From assembly GCA_964019695.1 (NCBI GenBank), contig OZ026515.1, forward strand, positions 36,224,994 through 36,288,993: a DNA stretch of 64,000 nucleotides. The letters run 5' to 3'. Below the pieces are notes generated by a model. It was not told where the DNA came from and ran no database searches. It saw only the letters and a list, made by a program, of their open reading frames with translations. The position numbers and the translations under genes were made by a program. This stretch comes from Loripinus fragilis (taxonomy: Eukaryota; Mollusca; Bivalvia; Lucinida; Lucinidae). This document shows, in pieces, positions 24,503 through 36,756 of this stretch. The first letter of the stretch is position 1; the number at the start of each line of letters is the position of its first letter.

Positions 24503-24609
24503 TAATCTGATTAAAACCCGATCTAGCCACAGATCGGTGGCTAGATCTGACACCGACCCGTAAACGTTCGGCGGACATAGTAAGCGTAGATCGGGCTTTA
24601 ATCAGATTG
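24503..24609. repeat. Inverted repeat, probable MITE core
   Basis: AATCTGATTAAAACCCGATC and its near complement (GATCGGGCTTTAATCAGATT) flank an inner GATCTAGCCAC/GTGGCTAGATC palindrome. Confidence 0.6.
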
Positions 24610-25552
24610 TTGTTCATCGACAATGTTGATAAATATCAAAATCTCATGTGCTGGCTCGATTAACGTGTGTGTAGTTATCCGAAGATCACTCGAACACACA
24701 TATACAAAAAGTAACCTCCTCCGGGGGCATAGCTGGCCTACAACTTAATGTGCGCTTTTGTAGAATCAAGGTTAACGTATTTGTGCATTTGCTTCCAATG
24801 GCTGCAGGTACATTGTACAGTTTTCAAACTGTTACATATGTACCATCCAAATGAGACGTAGCTCAGCACGCGGCCTCGCATCAGTCTACGAGTGTTGTTT
24901 GCCATTATAACAATGCAGTTGCGTATTCAGATGGGGTTTAGGGGGTACTCCCCGCCTTATTTTTAAATATCCTATGAAAATAAAATAATTTGGTCTCAGT
25001 GCGACCAAATTATTTCATTTTCATGGGACATTTAAGAAAAATGAGATAAAATCAGCAATGCGAACCCCCAACTTTATACATATGATCCCCCTTTCCAGAA
25101 ATCCTGGATCCGTCCCTGCAATGGAAAAGATTCAACTCATGATCCGAGATCTCATTCGTTTATTAATTCAAAGTTCTCAATAGCGTGTATAGGAGGACAA
25201 TCCCACATTATCCCTGCCACCATTCTCCAAACAGGTTTTGTATATGTATCTTAAACGTTCAGAAAACTACATAAACTGATATATAGAAGCATCTCATATG
25301 TTCAGTTCAAACGTGTGCACACGTTCGCCTTTGCCAATACGGATTTATGCTTTTTTGAAACAGTGTAGTTCCAGATCAGCTGGCTTCTGAAAAAGCCATC
25401 CGATCAGAATCCACACTGTGTTGCTCATTGATTGAAAATACATACAGTGCTAATAACCGGGGTGCCGCATTTTATTATCAGGATAACAATTGGGGAGGAG
25501 TGTAGTATAAAATATCAGCATGACAAACGTCAAAGTAAGGGATGATACTTAC

Positions 25553-25877
25553 TTCTTAAAGCCCATTGCTCTCCTCCCACCAAGGCTGCCAGAAAAGTTC
25601 CAAAGTCCTTCAAACATGCGCTGGATACTTCAACAGACGGAACACCCTGTTGTACAGCACGAGAAGCACGATCAGTGATGTCATCTACCGGATCCTCAAG
25701 AATCTGTGACATTATATTTTGTATCTCATTGTCTTGTTCTGCTTGCGTCAGATTAGATTTGACGTCAGGTGGTGGTAGCCATCGTTCATGCTGATTTCCG
25801 AATACTTGACCAAAAGCAGTTGGCGGTGAACATACCGCGTAAATGGCTATCCATAAGAATGTGTTACGATAAGTCAT
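25553..25877 (-). CDS. nrf-6-like: Gene 1 exon 1: signal peptide and start of NRF domain
   Basis: Codons 1-108 plus one base. I chose the ATG at 25877 because the peptide from here (MTYRNTFLWIAIYAVC...) aligns residue by residue with the start of the paralogue (MAYYKVILWMTICSIC...). The longer reading begins with TTG. Residues 1 to about 23 form a hydrophobic signal peptide ending near AFGQ. Then come a conserved sequon (KSNLTQ), an acidic helix-like stretch (QNIMSQILEDP) and the family-typical segment ACLKDFGTFLAALVGGEQWALR with its first conserved Cys (described in part here: CLKDFGTFLAAL). The donor AA|GTAAGT leaves phase 1. A 5' UTR and promoter are not defined; an AT-rich AATATATAAC lies upstream but is not convincing. 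Confidence 0.85.
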
Positions 25878-26022
25878 TGCTAACAAAAGTATACTTTGTT
25901 TGCCTAAACAATTGTTTGGAGCAATGTGTTATATATTTTACACTGTCTACAATGTTATATTTTACAGAAGCCAGATTCAGTCTATTCCTTTTTTTACTAC
26001 AACTTGTTACTGAAACAATACG

Positions 26023-26249
26023 TTAACCCTTAAAGCGACAATCGCAACAAAGTTCGTCTGCTTTTCTCGTCTGCTGAAATGTTTTAGAAGCGTCTATGAC
26101 AAACAGTGTGGAACCAGATCAGACTGCTGGGTCCACCCTGTTTACTTCTATATTTAAATTTGTCAGTTATGTTAGACAATTATTTGCAGCAGACGACTCC
26201 AGTAGACGTCTTTTTTAGATGCATTTTTTATTGGCGCTTGAAGGGTTAA
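26023..26249. mobile_element. TTAA-flanked hairpin MITE, copy 1 (core type 1)
   Basis: Starts TTAACCCTTAAAGCGACAAT and ends GGCGCTTGAAGGGTTAA, with TTAA duplicated at both ends. The core contains CAGTGTGGAACCAGATCAGA. It begins 146 bases upstream of the gene 1 start codon. Confidence 0.75.
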
Positions 26250-26946
26250 TAATGAAGCAAATTTTTTTCTCATTGAAATAAATTATTATTATGTTTACTT
26301 GTTCTTTCCTTATTTTTTTATAATGTTAATGTGTTTAAATGTTTTCCAAACTTTTATATTTTAAACTATATTTCTTTGAATCTCTTATATTGACATTTTA
26401 TTTAGATTCCCCAAAATCCCAGTGCCACTGCTGTTCAAGTATCACACTCTCGAACTTCTAAAATCTATGATTAATAGATTTCGTAGATTGAAACACCAGT
26501 GTCCACAAAAAGTGACCTTCTAAAACTAAAATTGTTTACTTATTTTTACCACTGTTAAATAGCCATATGAACAAAACAAGCATGTACGCAAGAAGAGTAA
26601 ATCCGAAGTGAAAATTCTGGTTGAAACGGTTGCTACGAGCTATAAGATTTATGGGACTGCATTTAACCCTTTGAAAACTAGAAAAATCCTAACCAAAATA
26701 CCGGGTTCCTTTGGCAAACATTAAGACTCAAAATAAAATGCCACACGACACAACATTTATTTTTTTTGAACTAGAAAAATAGACATCTCTCTACACTGAT
26801 CATGATCAACTACGCATTCAAATTTAAAGAATGAGCTGATTGCCAATCATAATAATGGGCTCGCCCAAATATCGACCATGTGGACGAAACTTCTGACACC
26901 ATATCATCACCTGAAGATGAAGATGATTCCATGACTAAATATAGTA

Positions 26947-27482
26947 TTACTTGACTTTTCGCTTACTGTAAAGGCGGCAACTTTAATATTCATATCTGGG
27001 TGTGGTTCGGCTATTCCATCTGCTAAGGAAGAGAAATCAGGTTTTATCTATAATTTGGTAAAGAGTTAATAATCTTTTTGAGCCGCGCAAACGTGCGTGC
27101 ATTTTCATGCAAATCCTAACCGTGTACACACTGAACTCACATTTATTAACCATTAAAGCGCATAATCACAAAATGTATCTTTTTTGTGGTCCACTAAACT
27201 ATTTGAAGCCTCATAAGTAAACAGTGTGGACCCAGATCAGACTGCTCCTGTAGGAGCAGTTTGATCTGGGTCCACAATGTTTGCCTCCTAGACATTTTCA
27301 GATGCAGTTGTTTTGCTGGCGTTTTAAGGACTAAATAATGACTGGGTTGTGGCACAAGATGATACAGTTACTTTTGAACAAAACCACGCCTCCTCTTCAG
27401 CTTTTACCTATGTCTAAGGTTGGCTAGTCCTAATTACGCATTCATGAGGCGCCGCCTTTACAGTAAGCGAAAAGTCAAGTAA
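26947..27482. mobile_element. Composite MITE-in-MITE, copy B
   Basis: Outer termini ATTACTTGACTTTTCGCTTA / TAAGCGAAAAGTCAAGTAAT continue into TACTGTAAAGGCGGC. A TTAA-family MITE with the AGATCAGACTGCTCC hairpin is nested at about 27146-27335. Read in reverse, the flanking blocks and the junction AATAAATGTG.GTTCAGTG match copy A. Confidence 0.78.
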
Positions 27483-27744
27483 TATTAACCATTTGTCTGA
27501 ATTCTATATACTATGATCGCTAGAGAGCATAGAAAACCCACAAAGATCTAAGGCATGCTCCTATTTGTCCCATACATAAGCATTTTCACCATACATAACC
27601 TTTGCAATAATGGAGCAAAAAGCATGAGACACAATATTTCATATTCAGTCTATTGGAGAAGTAATGGAAATTGATGTATATGTGAAAAACAAAAACGCAG
27701 ATCCTGCGCAGTCTGATCATCGTCTTTGTTTTTATTATGTCTAC

Positions 27745-27813
<69 letters not shown>

Positions 27814-27814
27814 G
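27745..27814. repeat. (ATA)n microsatellite
   Basis: About 70 bases of pure AAT/ATA triplets. Confidence 0.97.
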
Positions 27815-27882
27815 ATAAACCTTTGACATTCACATTTTCGAATTTTTAGTGTCACTAAGTCTCTGTAGTTGAGCAAGCTGGT

Positions 27883-28075
27883 TTAACCCTTAAAGCGCCA
27901 ATCACGACTGCAGCAGACGACAAATTTCACGGCATCTTTCCAAATTTTCGGAAAAAGAAGGTATGCTATTTCATGAGATTCTCATGAAATATCATGCCTT
28001 ATTTGTTATTTTTGAAAAAGCTGCAATTTAAACTTGTCATCTGCTGCAAATTATAGGTGGCGCTTTATGGGTTAA
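27883..28075. mobile_element. TTAA-flanked hairpin MITE, copy 3 (core type 2)
   Basis: TTAACCCTTAAAGCGCCAAT / GGTGGCGCTTTATGGGTTAA share the TIR of the copy at 26023, but the core is a different palindrome (TTTCATGAGATTCTCATGAAA). Confidence 0.78.
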
Positions 28076-28669
28076 GCATAATCTCATCGCTTATTCCGTA
28101 GCTCGATTTTCTTAAGACACGGCTTATCTCGGAGTACCTCCTAGCATGTAGTGGTGCTCAAAATCTGGTTCTATTATTCTATTTTTTGACCCCGAGATAA
28201 TGGTCACCTTTTGGCATAAGACTTTTTCATGATATATGATATATGATATTTCATTTTCATTTCCAGTCATATTATCGAGTGCTTTACCTTAGAAAATATG
28301 GTACACTGTTGTCTATTATTTTTATTTGAAGTCTTCATATTAACATGATTAATGTCGTATGTACATTTTATTTTGAGCGTGATAAAAGTGTTTCGTCTTG
28401 TTCATGAACTGACCACTGATAGTTACCCGGTTAACTGATGATCATCTATGAATTCCTTGGCATTCACTAATTCTCACTGACAACTCCATATTAGTCTAGC
28501 ATCATTTTGTGGAACACATGCAAACAGTGCAGACAAAACTCAGACGACGCAAGACGCATTGTTTTCTAACAGAATGTTCTGTTAAAATTAATTTAAAAAA
28601 AAACACACACATATAAAATACCACCCAACACCCCTAACCTTGGGATAGGCGTAGGCATGTCCATTAAGC

Positions 28670-28885
28670 TTAACCCTCAAAGCGCCAATCACAACTGCAG
28701 CAGACTACAAATTTTCAGACATCTTTCCAAATTTTCGTAAAAAAATAAAATATGATATTTCATGAGAATTGTCTGTCAGCAGACAATTCTCATGAAATAT
28801 CATGCCTCATTTGTTATTTTTGAAAAAGCAGCAAAATTTGAAATTGTTGTATGCTGCAAAATATAGGTGGCGCTTTAAGAATTAA
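28670..28885. mobile_element. TTAA-flanked hairpin MITE, copy 4 (core type 2)
   Basis: TTAACCCTCAAAGCGCCAAT / GGTGGCGCTTTAAGAATTAA with core TTTCATGAGAATTGTCTG and its complement. A close relative of 27883-28075. Confidence 0.78.
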
Positions 28886-28996
28886 ACGCATTATTACATG
28901 TCATATTCTGCAATAGCACGGCCATAAAACATGTAAAATAAGAGATCATTGACTCACAAATTACAATTTTAATACTTTCGCTAGAACGAAAACGCA

Positions 28997-29035
<39 letters not shown>
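28997..29035. repeat. (GTT)n microsatellite
   Basis: About 39 bases of GTT triplets. Confidence 0.95.
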
Positions 29036-29479
29036 AGACATACACATGTATGATAACATCACACCTTTCCATTGGCAGGATGTTTTAAGTTGTTTAAGCG
29101 CATTTACGTAGTGTATGGATGCTTTCATCTGTACATGTAACCGACTTCTTCTTCTTTCAGTCTATGGTCAGGATTCTTAATATCATGTACTGTTGTCCAG
29201 CGTAGGGAAACGAGGCAACCTCTTCTCTTCATGCAAAACAGTTAAAACAAAAGGTGAATGAAATTATTAAAACAACGAAAGGCAGCGTCGTCCATTTAGA
29301 ATCTGAGAGTCGGCATATGCTGCCCAAGGTTGACTCTGAACTCCTCGATAGTTGGGAAGTCTAGGACTACAGCAAGGAAAAGATGTCATAGAAGCTGAGG
29401 GCATTTGATAGTACGTTATCCAAACTTTTTGCAAAGTCCAGGCCTCGAGGTTATAAAATTTGAGTACAGTCTCAGACTC

Positions 29480-29547
29480 AAATAAAGCGCGATGATTGGC
29501 TGCTTGCGGACACGTGTCCGCAAACAGCCAATCATTGCGCTTTATTT
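29480..29547. repeat. 68-bp near-perfect palindrome
   Basis: AATAAAGCGCGATGATTGGC at the left meets its near complement at the right around a GCGGACACGTGTCCGC centre. The preceding CGAGGTTATAAAATTTGAG resembles the terminus of the MITE family at 1610. Confidence 0.7.
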
Positions 29548-29770
29548 TGAGAACGTCCACCTGGTCCTTTCACGATCATAGTGTCTACTGGTGATGCACT
29601 GAATGGTGGCGATGGGTTGTATAACTACAGGTCATTTATACATGTTGTATTTGTCAAGATGTTAAATCATCGATATGTCGCACGGTGTATGCATGAATGA
29701 TATGTTCCTTGCAGACTACAGAGGTTTGGGAGACAGGTCGATAGTTGGATGGTAAGTGTCACAAAAAGTC

Positions 29771-30092
29771 ATGCGGATCCAGAGGGTGGGGGCAGGGGGT
29801 CCGAACTCCCCATGGAAAATCATAAAGCTATAGTGTTCCTGTTCCAGATTCCCTGGAGAATCAAAGCTACCAAGACAGTATTCAATATAGGACCATCATC
29901 GGCCCGCTAATGGAACACCGTTTAAATAGACCATCATCGGCCCGCTAGCGAAACGTCATTTGATTGCGTTCCGCTGGTGGGCCGATGATGGCCCGCCTTT
30001 AGTGTATTTTGATCTCTAAACATCAACTTAAAAAAGAGAATAAGAAGCATGTCAGAGTTGGACCCCTCTGAAAAACTGCCTGGATCCGTGCA
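29771..30092. mobile_element. MITE family 'GCGGATCCAG' copy 2
   Basis: ATGCGGATCCAGAGGGTGGG / CTGCCTGGATCCGTGCAT. The inner segment has repeated CCATCATCGGCCCGCTA blocks and their complement (GGGCCGATGATGGCCC). Confidence 0.6.
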
Positions 30093-32017
30093 TGGGTGTT
30101 TACGGGGATACAATAAGAGCCTCTTTAAGTAGCTTCTTCACTCCGATTGGATTGGTGCCGATGATTATGTAATCCATCGATGAGAATGAGCTTAGACCTT
30201 TATCTGGGATGTTGACTCTGTCTTCTTCTTGTAGACGGACTGGTATTGTCGGTTGGGGAGTTCTGCCTGTTTTGTGGAGTCGCTGCAAGGCTTTGTGATA
30301 GGTACATGTGCCTAAGTTCGTCACTTTTTACGAAAGTTTGCACCGTTTGACCATTATGCAATTTACTCGTAATGGACAGCGCCAGCTACTGGCAAAACAC
30401 TATGTAAGTATGAAGAGCCTCGTTGATATTTAAGTTGTTTAGGAAAAATAATCATTTTCTGATAAGCAATATATTGACCAATGCACCCAGGATATCCGCT
30501 GACCACTTCGCAAATTATCACGACACGTACGGGTGATAGATAACCCTACCATGCCGAAAAGACATTTCGTTCCTGATCATGCTTTTAATCACATTGAAAT
30601 GGACATTAATTTATAATCAGACATTATTGATTATAAGTTTGGTTGCTGAAAAAGGCGTTTAATTGAGCACAGTGTAGACCCAGATTAGATGCCGCAAACG
30701 CGGCATCTTATCTTGGCCTACACTGTATAGTAAAGTCCCATTTGTGGCGCACTATGCTTAACGGGGCTATCGTATCCCAGCGACGCAGAATTGTTATCAG
30801 TGAAAACAGATTTAAAGTCAAACGTTTAGCAGGTGACTCGGTGGTATTTGTCCACTGCTTAACATAATAGATTATTGCATCTTTAGCATAGGATACCAGC
30901 CAATTTCATCAAAGTTCAAACATCGCATTTTCGTCGAAAATATTCGTAATATCCCAGTTTTTAACATTGAAAGTGCGATGTTTGTACGACGAAATAATTG
31001 AGCCTTGACATAAGATTTCAACAAAGTGGTATGTGCGACTAGCAAAGGCCCAAACCAGCCTTTGGCATACACGCAGTCTGATCAGAGCCTTAGCAGGTCG
31101 CTTCAATTTCTGTGACTATTAACCTACTGACCTAACAGCATTTGAAGTTTCTAAGCTTAAACGGAGAGGTTCGGCTGAGTCTATTCATGTCAAAATACCA
31201 CTCATGCCGCTCATAAGTTTGATGAATCCTGCATTACTTTTACACTAGTTGATGCATTGAAAAGTATGATATATTGACGAGCCGTTTTCGATTACTCACC
31301 AATGATACATACAGCTTCATGTCAAAAGTCTTCTGACCTTTTTTTCTTCTCGAAAGTCTTTTTACATTTTTACAATTTGCAGCGATTGGCTTTTTGTGTG
31401 GGGAAAAATGGCTAAATTAAGGTATCTGTATACATGTACTAAACGAATTTGAACGTCATTCCATATATGTTGTGTAATTACTTGTGACGCTAGATCGTAC
31501 TTATATGAGCCTGGGCATCGATTCAGTCTGATCAGTCTTCTTTATCCGGGGGTAAAAAGGGTACACAGAGGGTAATGCATAACCAATTATATTTTTCACC
31601 AAAATATCGTTTTTTTTTTCTATTATTCTAAATTAATAGATTATGGCATTGGGGAAATTATGTCATTTTCCTGTTTTTTGCGGCCGTGTTCCTTGGCTGT
31701 ACCAGTACTGGCCGGGTGGGTTTATGGTTTGTGGTTCTTTTCCAGGAACTCCCGAAGGCTCAACCGGCAGTTGTTCTGGTTTTAAAAATTATGTCATTTT
31801 CCACAGTTCATACATGTGTATATTGTTATTATTGATAATTTTATTGAGTCTAAATGTAACACAGATTTATTAAATTTTATAATTAAACATTGTTTAAGTC
31901 TGACTGAAAAATGCAGGATGAGTTGTTCCCCTTGAAAACGTTAACGAAGAATGTTACATAAAAGGTTATTCTTTTTTGCTTTGAAAGGAATTCAAGGGAT
32001 TCAAGTATTGGTGTGGA
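30093..32017. other. Intergenic stretch with only fragments
   Basis: No gene recognised. A hairpin CAGTGTAGACCCAGATTAGA .. TCTTGGCCTACACTG lies at about 30668-30730, and a fragment of the GGGCCTCGTCGC MITE near 31010-31100. The short open frame at 30100-30324 (minus) has no recognisable domain. Confidence 0.5.
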
Positions 32018-32264
32018 TTAACCCTTAAAGCGTCAAGAAAAAAAGCATCTGAAAATGTCGTCTGCTGAAGTCCTCTGCTGCAAATAATTGCCTAACATTA
32101 CTGACAGATTAAGTATAGAAGCAAACAGAGTGGACCCAGAACAGACTGCTTCTAAAGGAGCAGTCTGATCTGGGTCCACACTGTTTGCCATAGAGGCTTC
32201 TTAAAGATATCAGCAGACGAGAAAAGCAGACGACTTTTGTTGCGATTGACGCATTAAGTGTTAA
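32018..32264. mobile_element. TTAA-flanked hairpin MITE, copy 5 (core type 1)
   Basis: TTAACCCTTAAAGCGTCAAG / GCGATTGACGCATTAAGTGTTAA (TTAA at both ends), with the central hairpin GTGGACCCAGAACAGACTGC / GCAGTCTGATCTGGGTCCAC. The clearest full copy of core type 1. Confidence 0.82.
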
Positions 32265-32534
32265 GTATCCGAAATATCTTCTTCCACATTATGCTTTTAC
32301 AGCTCTTAAAAGAAGACGTTTAATTTTCTTAGTTTATACACGAAAATGACTTCAAAAACAAAAGTGAAAGTAGAAAATTTTCATTCATAATTGAAACATC
32401 TAAAAGTTTTACAACAAGACAGTTATATTTAACGGCAGTGCAATTTTACAGTTTAACAATACTCTTGCTTGCATTATGCTTGATTAAAATCCAGTGGCGG
32501 ATTTTCTGCTCTTCAAAGTAAGTAAGCTGGCAAG

Positions 32535-33330
32535 CGAATCAGGAATCTATACAATCAAGAACCACACCTGACCCAAGACACCACATGGGAAGTGACAAAA
32601 CACAATAAAACATCATATATAAGAGAGCTAAAAGGTCAGCCCTTTCCCAGCTGATGGTCACAAGGCTGCAATGAACACACAAGAAAGCAAGACAAACACG
32701 AAACATAAATAACTAAACAGATTCACAAACGAAACGCTGCCTTGGAACGGTCAGTAAACATGGTAAAAACACTTTTTTGTGGTGGGCTTACACTAGTTTC
32801 ACGGCACCAACCTCATCCTTAGTTCGGACGGGAATCAAGACACATAGATGTTTGGTTTGCATGAAATATCCCTAACTTATCCATGAATGATCGTCATAGA
32901 GCATATAAATCAATTCATATAAAACAGAGAGAAAGCAAAGATAAGAACTCAACAGTAGGGGCATAAAACTGAAAGAAAAATCCAACAGGTAAATCCTGGT
33001 GGGCCTGACAACACCCAAAGCATCAGGGCCCAACCATTTAATCTATAGATAAGTCTAGTGAAACCGGTTTAAGCCCTCCACTGAAATATTTTACTGACCG
33101 TTCCAAGGTGGCACTTCTTTTGTGGATCATTTGTTCTCGTATACTTTGTGTTTGTCATGCTTTTGCGTCTGTTCATTGCTGCTTTGTGGTCACCTGCTGG
33201 AAAAGGCTGACCTCTTGGTTCTTGTTTGTGATGTTTAATTTTGTTTTTGTCACCTTCACATGTGGTATCCTGGGTTAGGTGCGGTACTTGATTTATTGAT
33301 TCCTGATCTTTGCCGTCTTTCTTATTTTAA
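32535..33330. repeat. Inverted pair of R1 repeats
   Basis: A minus-orientation R1 copy (32535-32830) and a plus-orientation copy (33055-33330) face each other. Between them is the segment that lies upstream of R1 at 20985 (CCAACAGGTAAATCCTGGTGGGC). The arms could fold into a long hairpin. Confidence 0.6.
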
Positions 33331-33369
33331 GCTGGAACCGTCATAGAATATAAAGTCTGTCCCACCAGC

Positions 33370-34191
33370 AAGCAATTAAAGTGGAAAGCAAAGTTGCCAA
33401 AAGTGATTGAGTTGACCACCTGGTTGTGAAGCATGTAGTCTGTTGCAATACATTAATGTGATCTTTTTATAATGATATTATTTTAAAAAACTGCGCTGAA
33501 AAATGATCAGAGCCAACAGTCTTCTTCATCTTATACACCAAGTCACAATAGAACATAGATTCAGAAAGCCATTGGCACAAGAGATTAAAATTCAAACATA
33601 GAATTTAGATATCAAATCATATTACCGGCGATAAAATTTTAAAAAAAAGGTTTCGCTAATTTGTTATACCTATAGCCTTGTTTAAGAAATTTCTGAGCTA
33701 ACAATTTATTGCAAGTGTTGAAGTCAGCAACATGGCTAGATGCTCTAGTAAATCCGGTGAGTTGAGAAATATAAAGTCCATAGGATGTAGAGCGAGGAAC
33801 TGGTCGCATTGAAATCTCTAGCTTTAAGTTTATCTAATACTTACCTGCATTTTAATAGACCGAACTAGATTCTTACTGGATCGTTCATTTACCTTTTCAC
33901 AGTATTTAGCTTATGTTTTTGACAGCTGTTAGACATGAGGTTAACAATTTAGAAAGTTATGTTGTCGTACAAGAACTTGAACACGCAATAAATCTTGCTT
34001 TCCGTTTAGGTTACCAGTATAACGTAGGAACCATGTCTTATGTTTCTTTAGCTTTGACACTAAAATGCAGGGCTTTATTGAAACCATGTCCAACGACAAC
34101 AACCCTCTCACCCAAAGAAGCCTGCAGTTTATAGGCATTGGTGTCAATAAGCTTACATTTAAGAGCATCAATCTAATACAATCTTCAAACA

Positions 34192-34264
<73 letters not shown>

Positions 34265-35100
34265 AAAGTGTTTAGACTACGCATACCATTCACACATGTT
34301 GTAAAATCAACCTGTCCTAGGAAATGACCAAAATAAGCCTCACGGCTTACCGTCAGATCCTACTTCTTTGATATTGTACTTATGTAATTGTGATTGATCA
34401 AATAAAATACTGTTTAAACCAAACAATTACAGCATTGTTTGTGGCTTTAACGAAACAACTTTCATATTAAAATCCTGGATACCACGTTTAAGATGACGAA
34501 AAGAAGATTTAGGTTTCGGGGGTAAGAGATGAGTATTACTAGAGTAAAATGACATGCGAGTATCAATAATTTTAAAAACGTTAATCCTCTTTTCCTTCAA
34601 GGCATCAGGTTCAACATTTTTCGTTTACAACAAAGATTACTGAAGTCATTTCTATATTTAGCGAAATCAATATTAGAGGGAAATATATATTTAGGGCCAT
34701 TAAAAATAATATTGCAAACTCTAGCATCAGGAATGTTATTTAGATTACCTGTTAATCACATGCTCTACAGTAGAATAGGAATAAGTAGAATTTTGATAAT
34801 CTCAGGAGTTGGGAGTATTGGAATCTTTATTCACATCGGTAACAATTAATTAAAGTTGAATATAGTACACTTATAGGTTTGTTATATGTATAGCAAATGA
34901 TAGGAGTTTCTGAAACATTTAAGTAATACGGAACAGAGGAAATAACTGATTTATCTTTAAAGATACTATGCAAATTGATAAACTGCTTACCTTTTTTAAT
35001 GAATAGAAATTTGATAAAATGACGTTTATGGTTGACCTCAGAATCGATAATCAAAACCAAGTAACTACGACCAGGGACATAATTATCACCCGTAATAGAA
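33370..35100 (-). pseudogene. Decayed Penelope-like retroelement reverse transcriptase
   Basis: Minus-strand fragments in several frames occur in a consistent order: HFIKFLFIKKGKQFINLHSI and CYTYNKPI (about 35030-34870), IPDARVCNIIFNGPKYIFPS (about 34720), LLPPKPKSSFRHLKRGIQDF (about 34500), ARFIACSSSCTTT and LSKLLTSCLTAVK (about 33990-33930), and LVYKMKKTVGSDHFSAQF (about 33530). These recall the conserved blocks of Penelope-like RT proteins common in molluscs and amphioxus. Stops and frameshifts abound, and a TCTA microsatellite interrupts it. The family call rests on remembered similarity, not a search. Confidence 0.6.
34192..34263. repeat. (TCTA)n microsatellite
   Basis: About 18 uninterrupted TATC units inside the Penelope-like remnant. 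Confidence 0.98.
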
Positions 35101-36462
35101 CATCATATGCCAGCTAAAGAAAGTAACACGAAAACCCAGTTAACTGACAAAAAAAAACATAGTTTATCTAGCACAGTTTGAATAGCAGTTTACTTATACA
35201 TGCTTTAACTAGCACTATACATAAGAACAGTTTAACAAATTATAAACACATGCACAGTTTAACTAGATCAATTTAATTAAACACAAATTTAACTAGTAAT
35301 TTGCATTTTATGACAAAGAGCTTTGCAAGCAGATTTAAATAACATACATACATTTAAGCTAGCAATTTACGTATACACAGGTTAACCAGCAATTTATATT
35401 TACACATAAGAACAAAGCCAGGAGTACGACAAACTCTCATTTCTTCTTGGAGATGATTGTCAAACTATAGGATACAAACACTAAATTACAAACAAAGGCC
35501 AAATACACATAGAGAGAAGCAGATAACAAATAAAAGGCAATCACAGAAGCACAGCGTAGCGATAGTCTGTTTATATAGAGTTTTAGTTACTCTATGTATT
35601 TTCAAAGATAAACAATCATTTATCAAATGGGCCGTACTTGTCCTGACGATCAAAATATAGTTGGTCATGGAGATTTGTTAGTAAAAGGGGAGAAGGCTTT
35701 TTTGTGAACGCCAATACTTGTATGTTTAAAGCCAGATAATTAAGATAGCTCATACTTTAATAAAAACGCTAGGTATTTTTCCATGACTGGGGCACTATCT
35801 TAATTTATCACGAAACTTATAAACTTTTAATGTAACTTATAATTGTTTTTATGTAGCAATGGATTCATCCTTCTGGTTTGATACAATAAGTTTGGGATGG
35901 TCCATCGAGTGTTCACAGGTTATGATTTCCAAATAAAATTTCATTTTCTCTGAAGATCAAAGATAAATGAAACGTCTGCTTACACTGTTTGCCAAAGCAC
36001 ATATGAGCCGCGACATGAGATTTCCAACAATAAGGTATAGGCGACTAGCAAAGCCTCAGATTAGAGCCTTTGCTAGTCACTAGAATATTCTATGACTGTT
36101 AAGCTACTAACCAATTAAAACTACTAAGCATATAACCAATTATTATACATGCTCTGCAAAGTGTTGCATACTTATAAAATGGTCAAGTGTTAAACAAAGA
36201 GGATCTTACATGAGTGATCATGTTTTATTGATTTTATTGAACGAATGAGGAAAAAGAGATAAATTGCGAGGCTTGTCGAGCATTTATCTCTTTTTCGCAA
36301 CGAGTTTAATAAATTCAATAATACTAGAGCACGAATTTTAGATTCTATTAATCATATGCCATTAAGATTACATGTACTGTGAAATCTTATTTCTGCCGTA
36401 AAAAGTTAACTTCAGTATGTACGCAACTTTGTTATAGACGTCATGACGTTTCCCGAAAATCT

Positions 36463-36482
36463 ATATACCACTAGTGGTATAT
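36463..36482. repeat. Perfect 20-bp palindrome
   Basis: ATATACCACTAGTGGTATAT; with one mismatch per side it extends over AAAATC..GATTTT to 34 bases (36456-36489). Confidence 0.85.
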
Positions 36483-36756
36483 CGATTTTATTACATGGCG
36501 TTATTTCACTCCCAGACGCAACGCCATATGATAAATACTTATAAAATAGAAAATGTGTTAACATTTTAATTTCTGGTGTTTCTGGATGTTCTTTTTATCG
36601 ACATAAATCCAGGCAAGCCAAATTTTTTTACAGGATAAAGTTGAAAGAGTACATCGATATTTATTATTTTGTTCTGAATTTTAAACTCTTGACCATTTTG
36701 ATAACAGGGCCGAAAACTTTATATTTGCTATATTCCATGTGTTTGTTTTGTTTGTT

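Noticed and set aside
25769..26026. Plus-strand open frame overlapping gene 1 exon 1
   Set aside because: It is antisense to a well-supported exon and shows no recognisable features.
27586..29072. Open frames with poly-Tyr, poly-Ile or poly-Asn
   Set aside because: They are by-products of ATA and GTT microsatellites.
30100..30324. 74-codon minus-strand open frame with protein-like composition
   Set aside because: No domain, splice context or repeat relation could be recognised; not strong enough to call.
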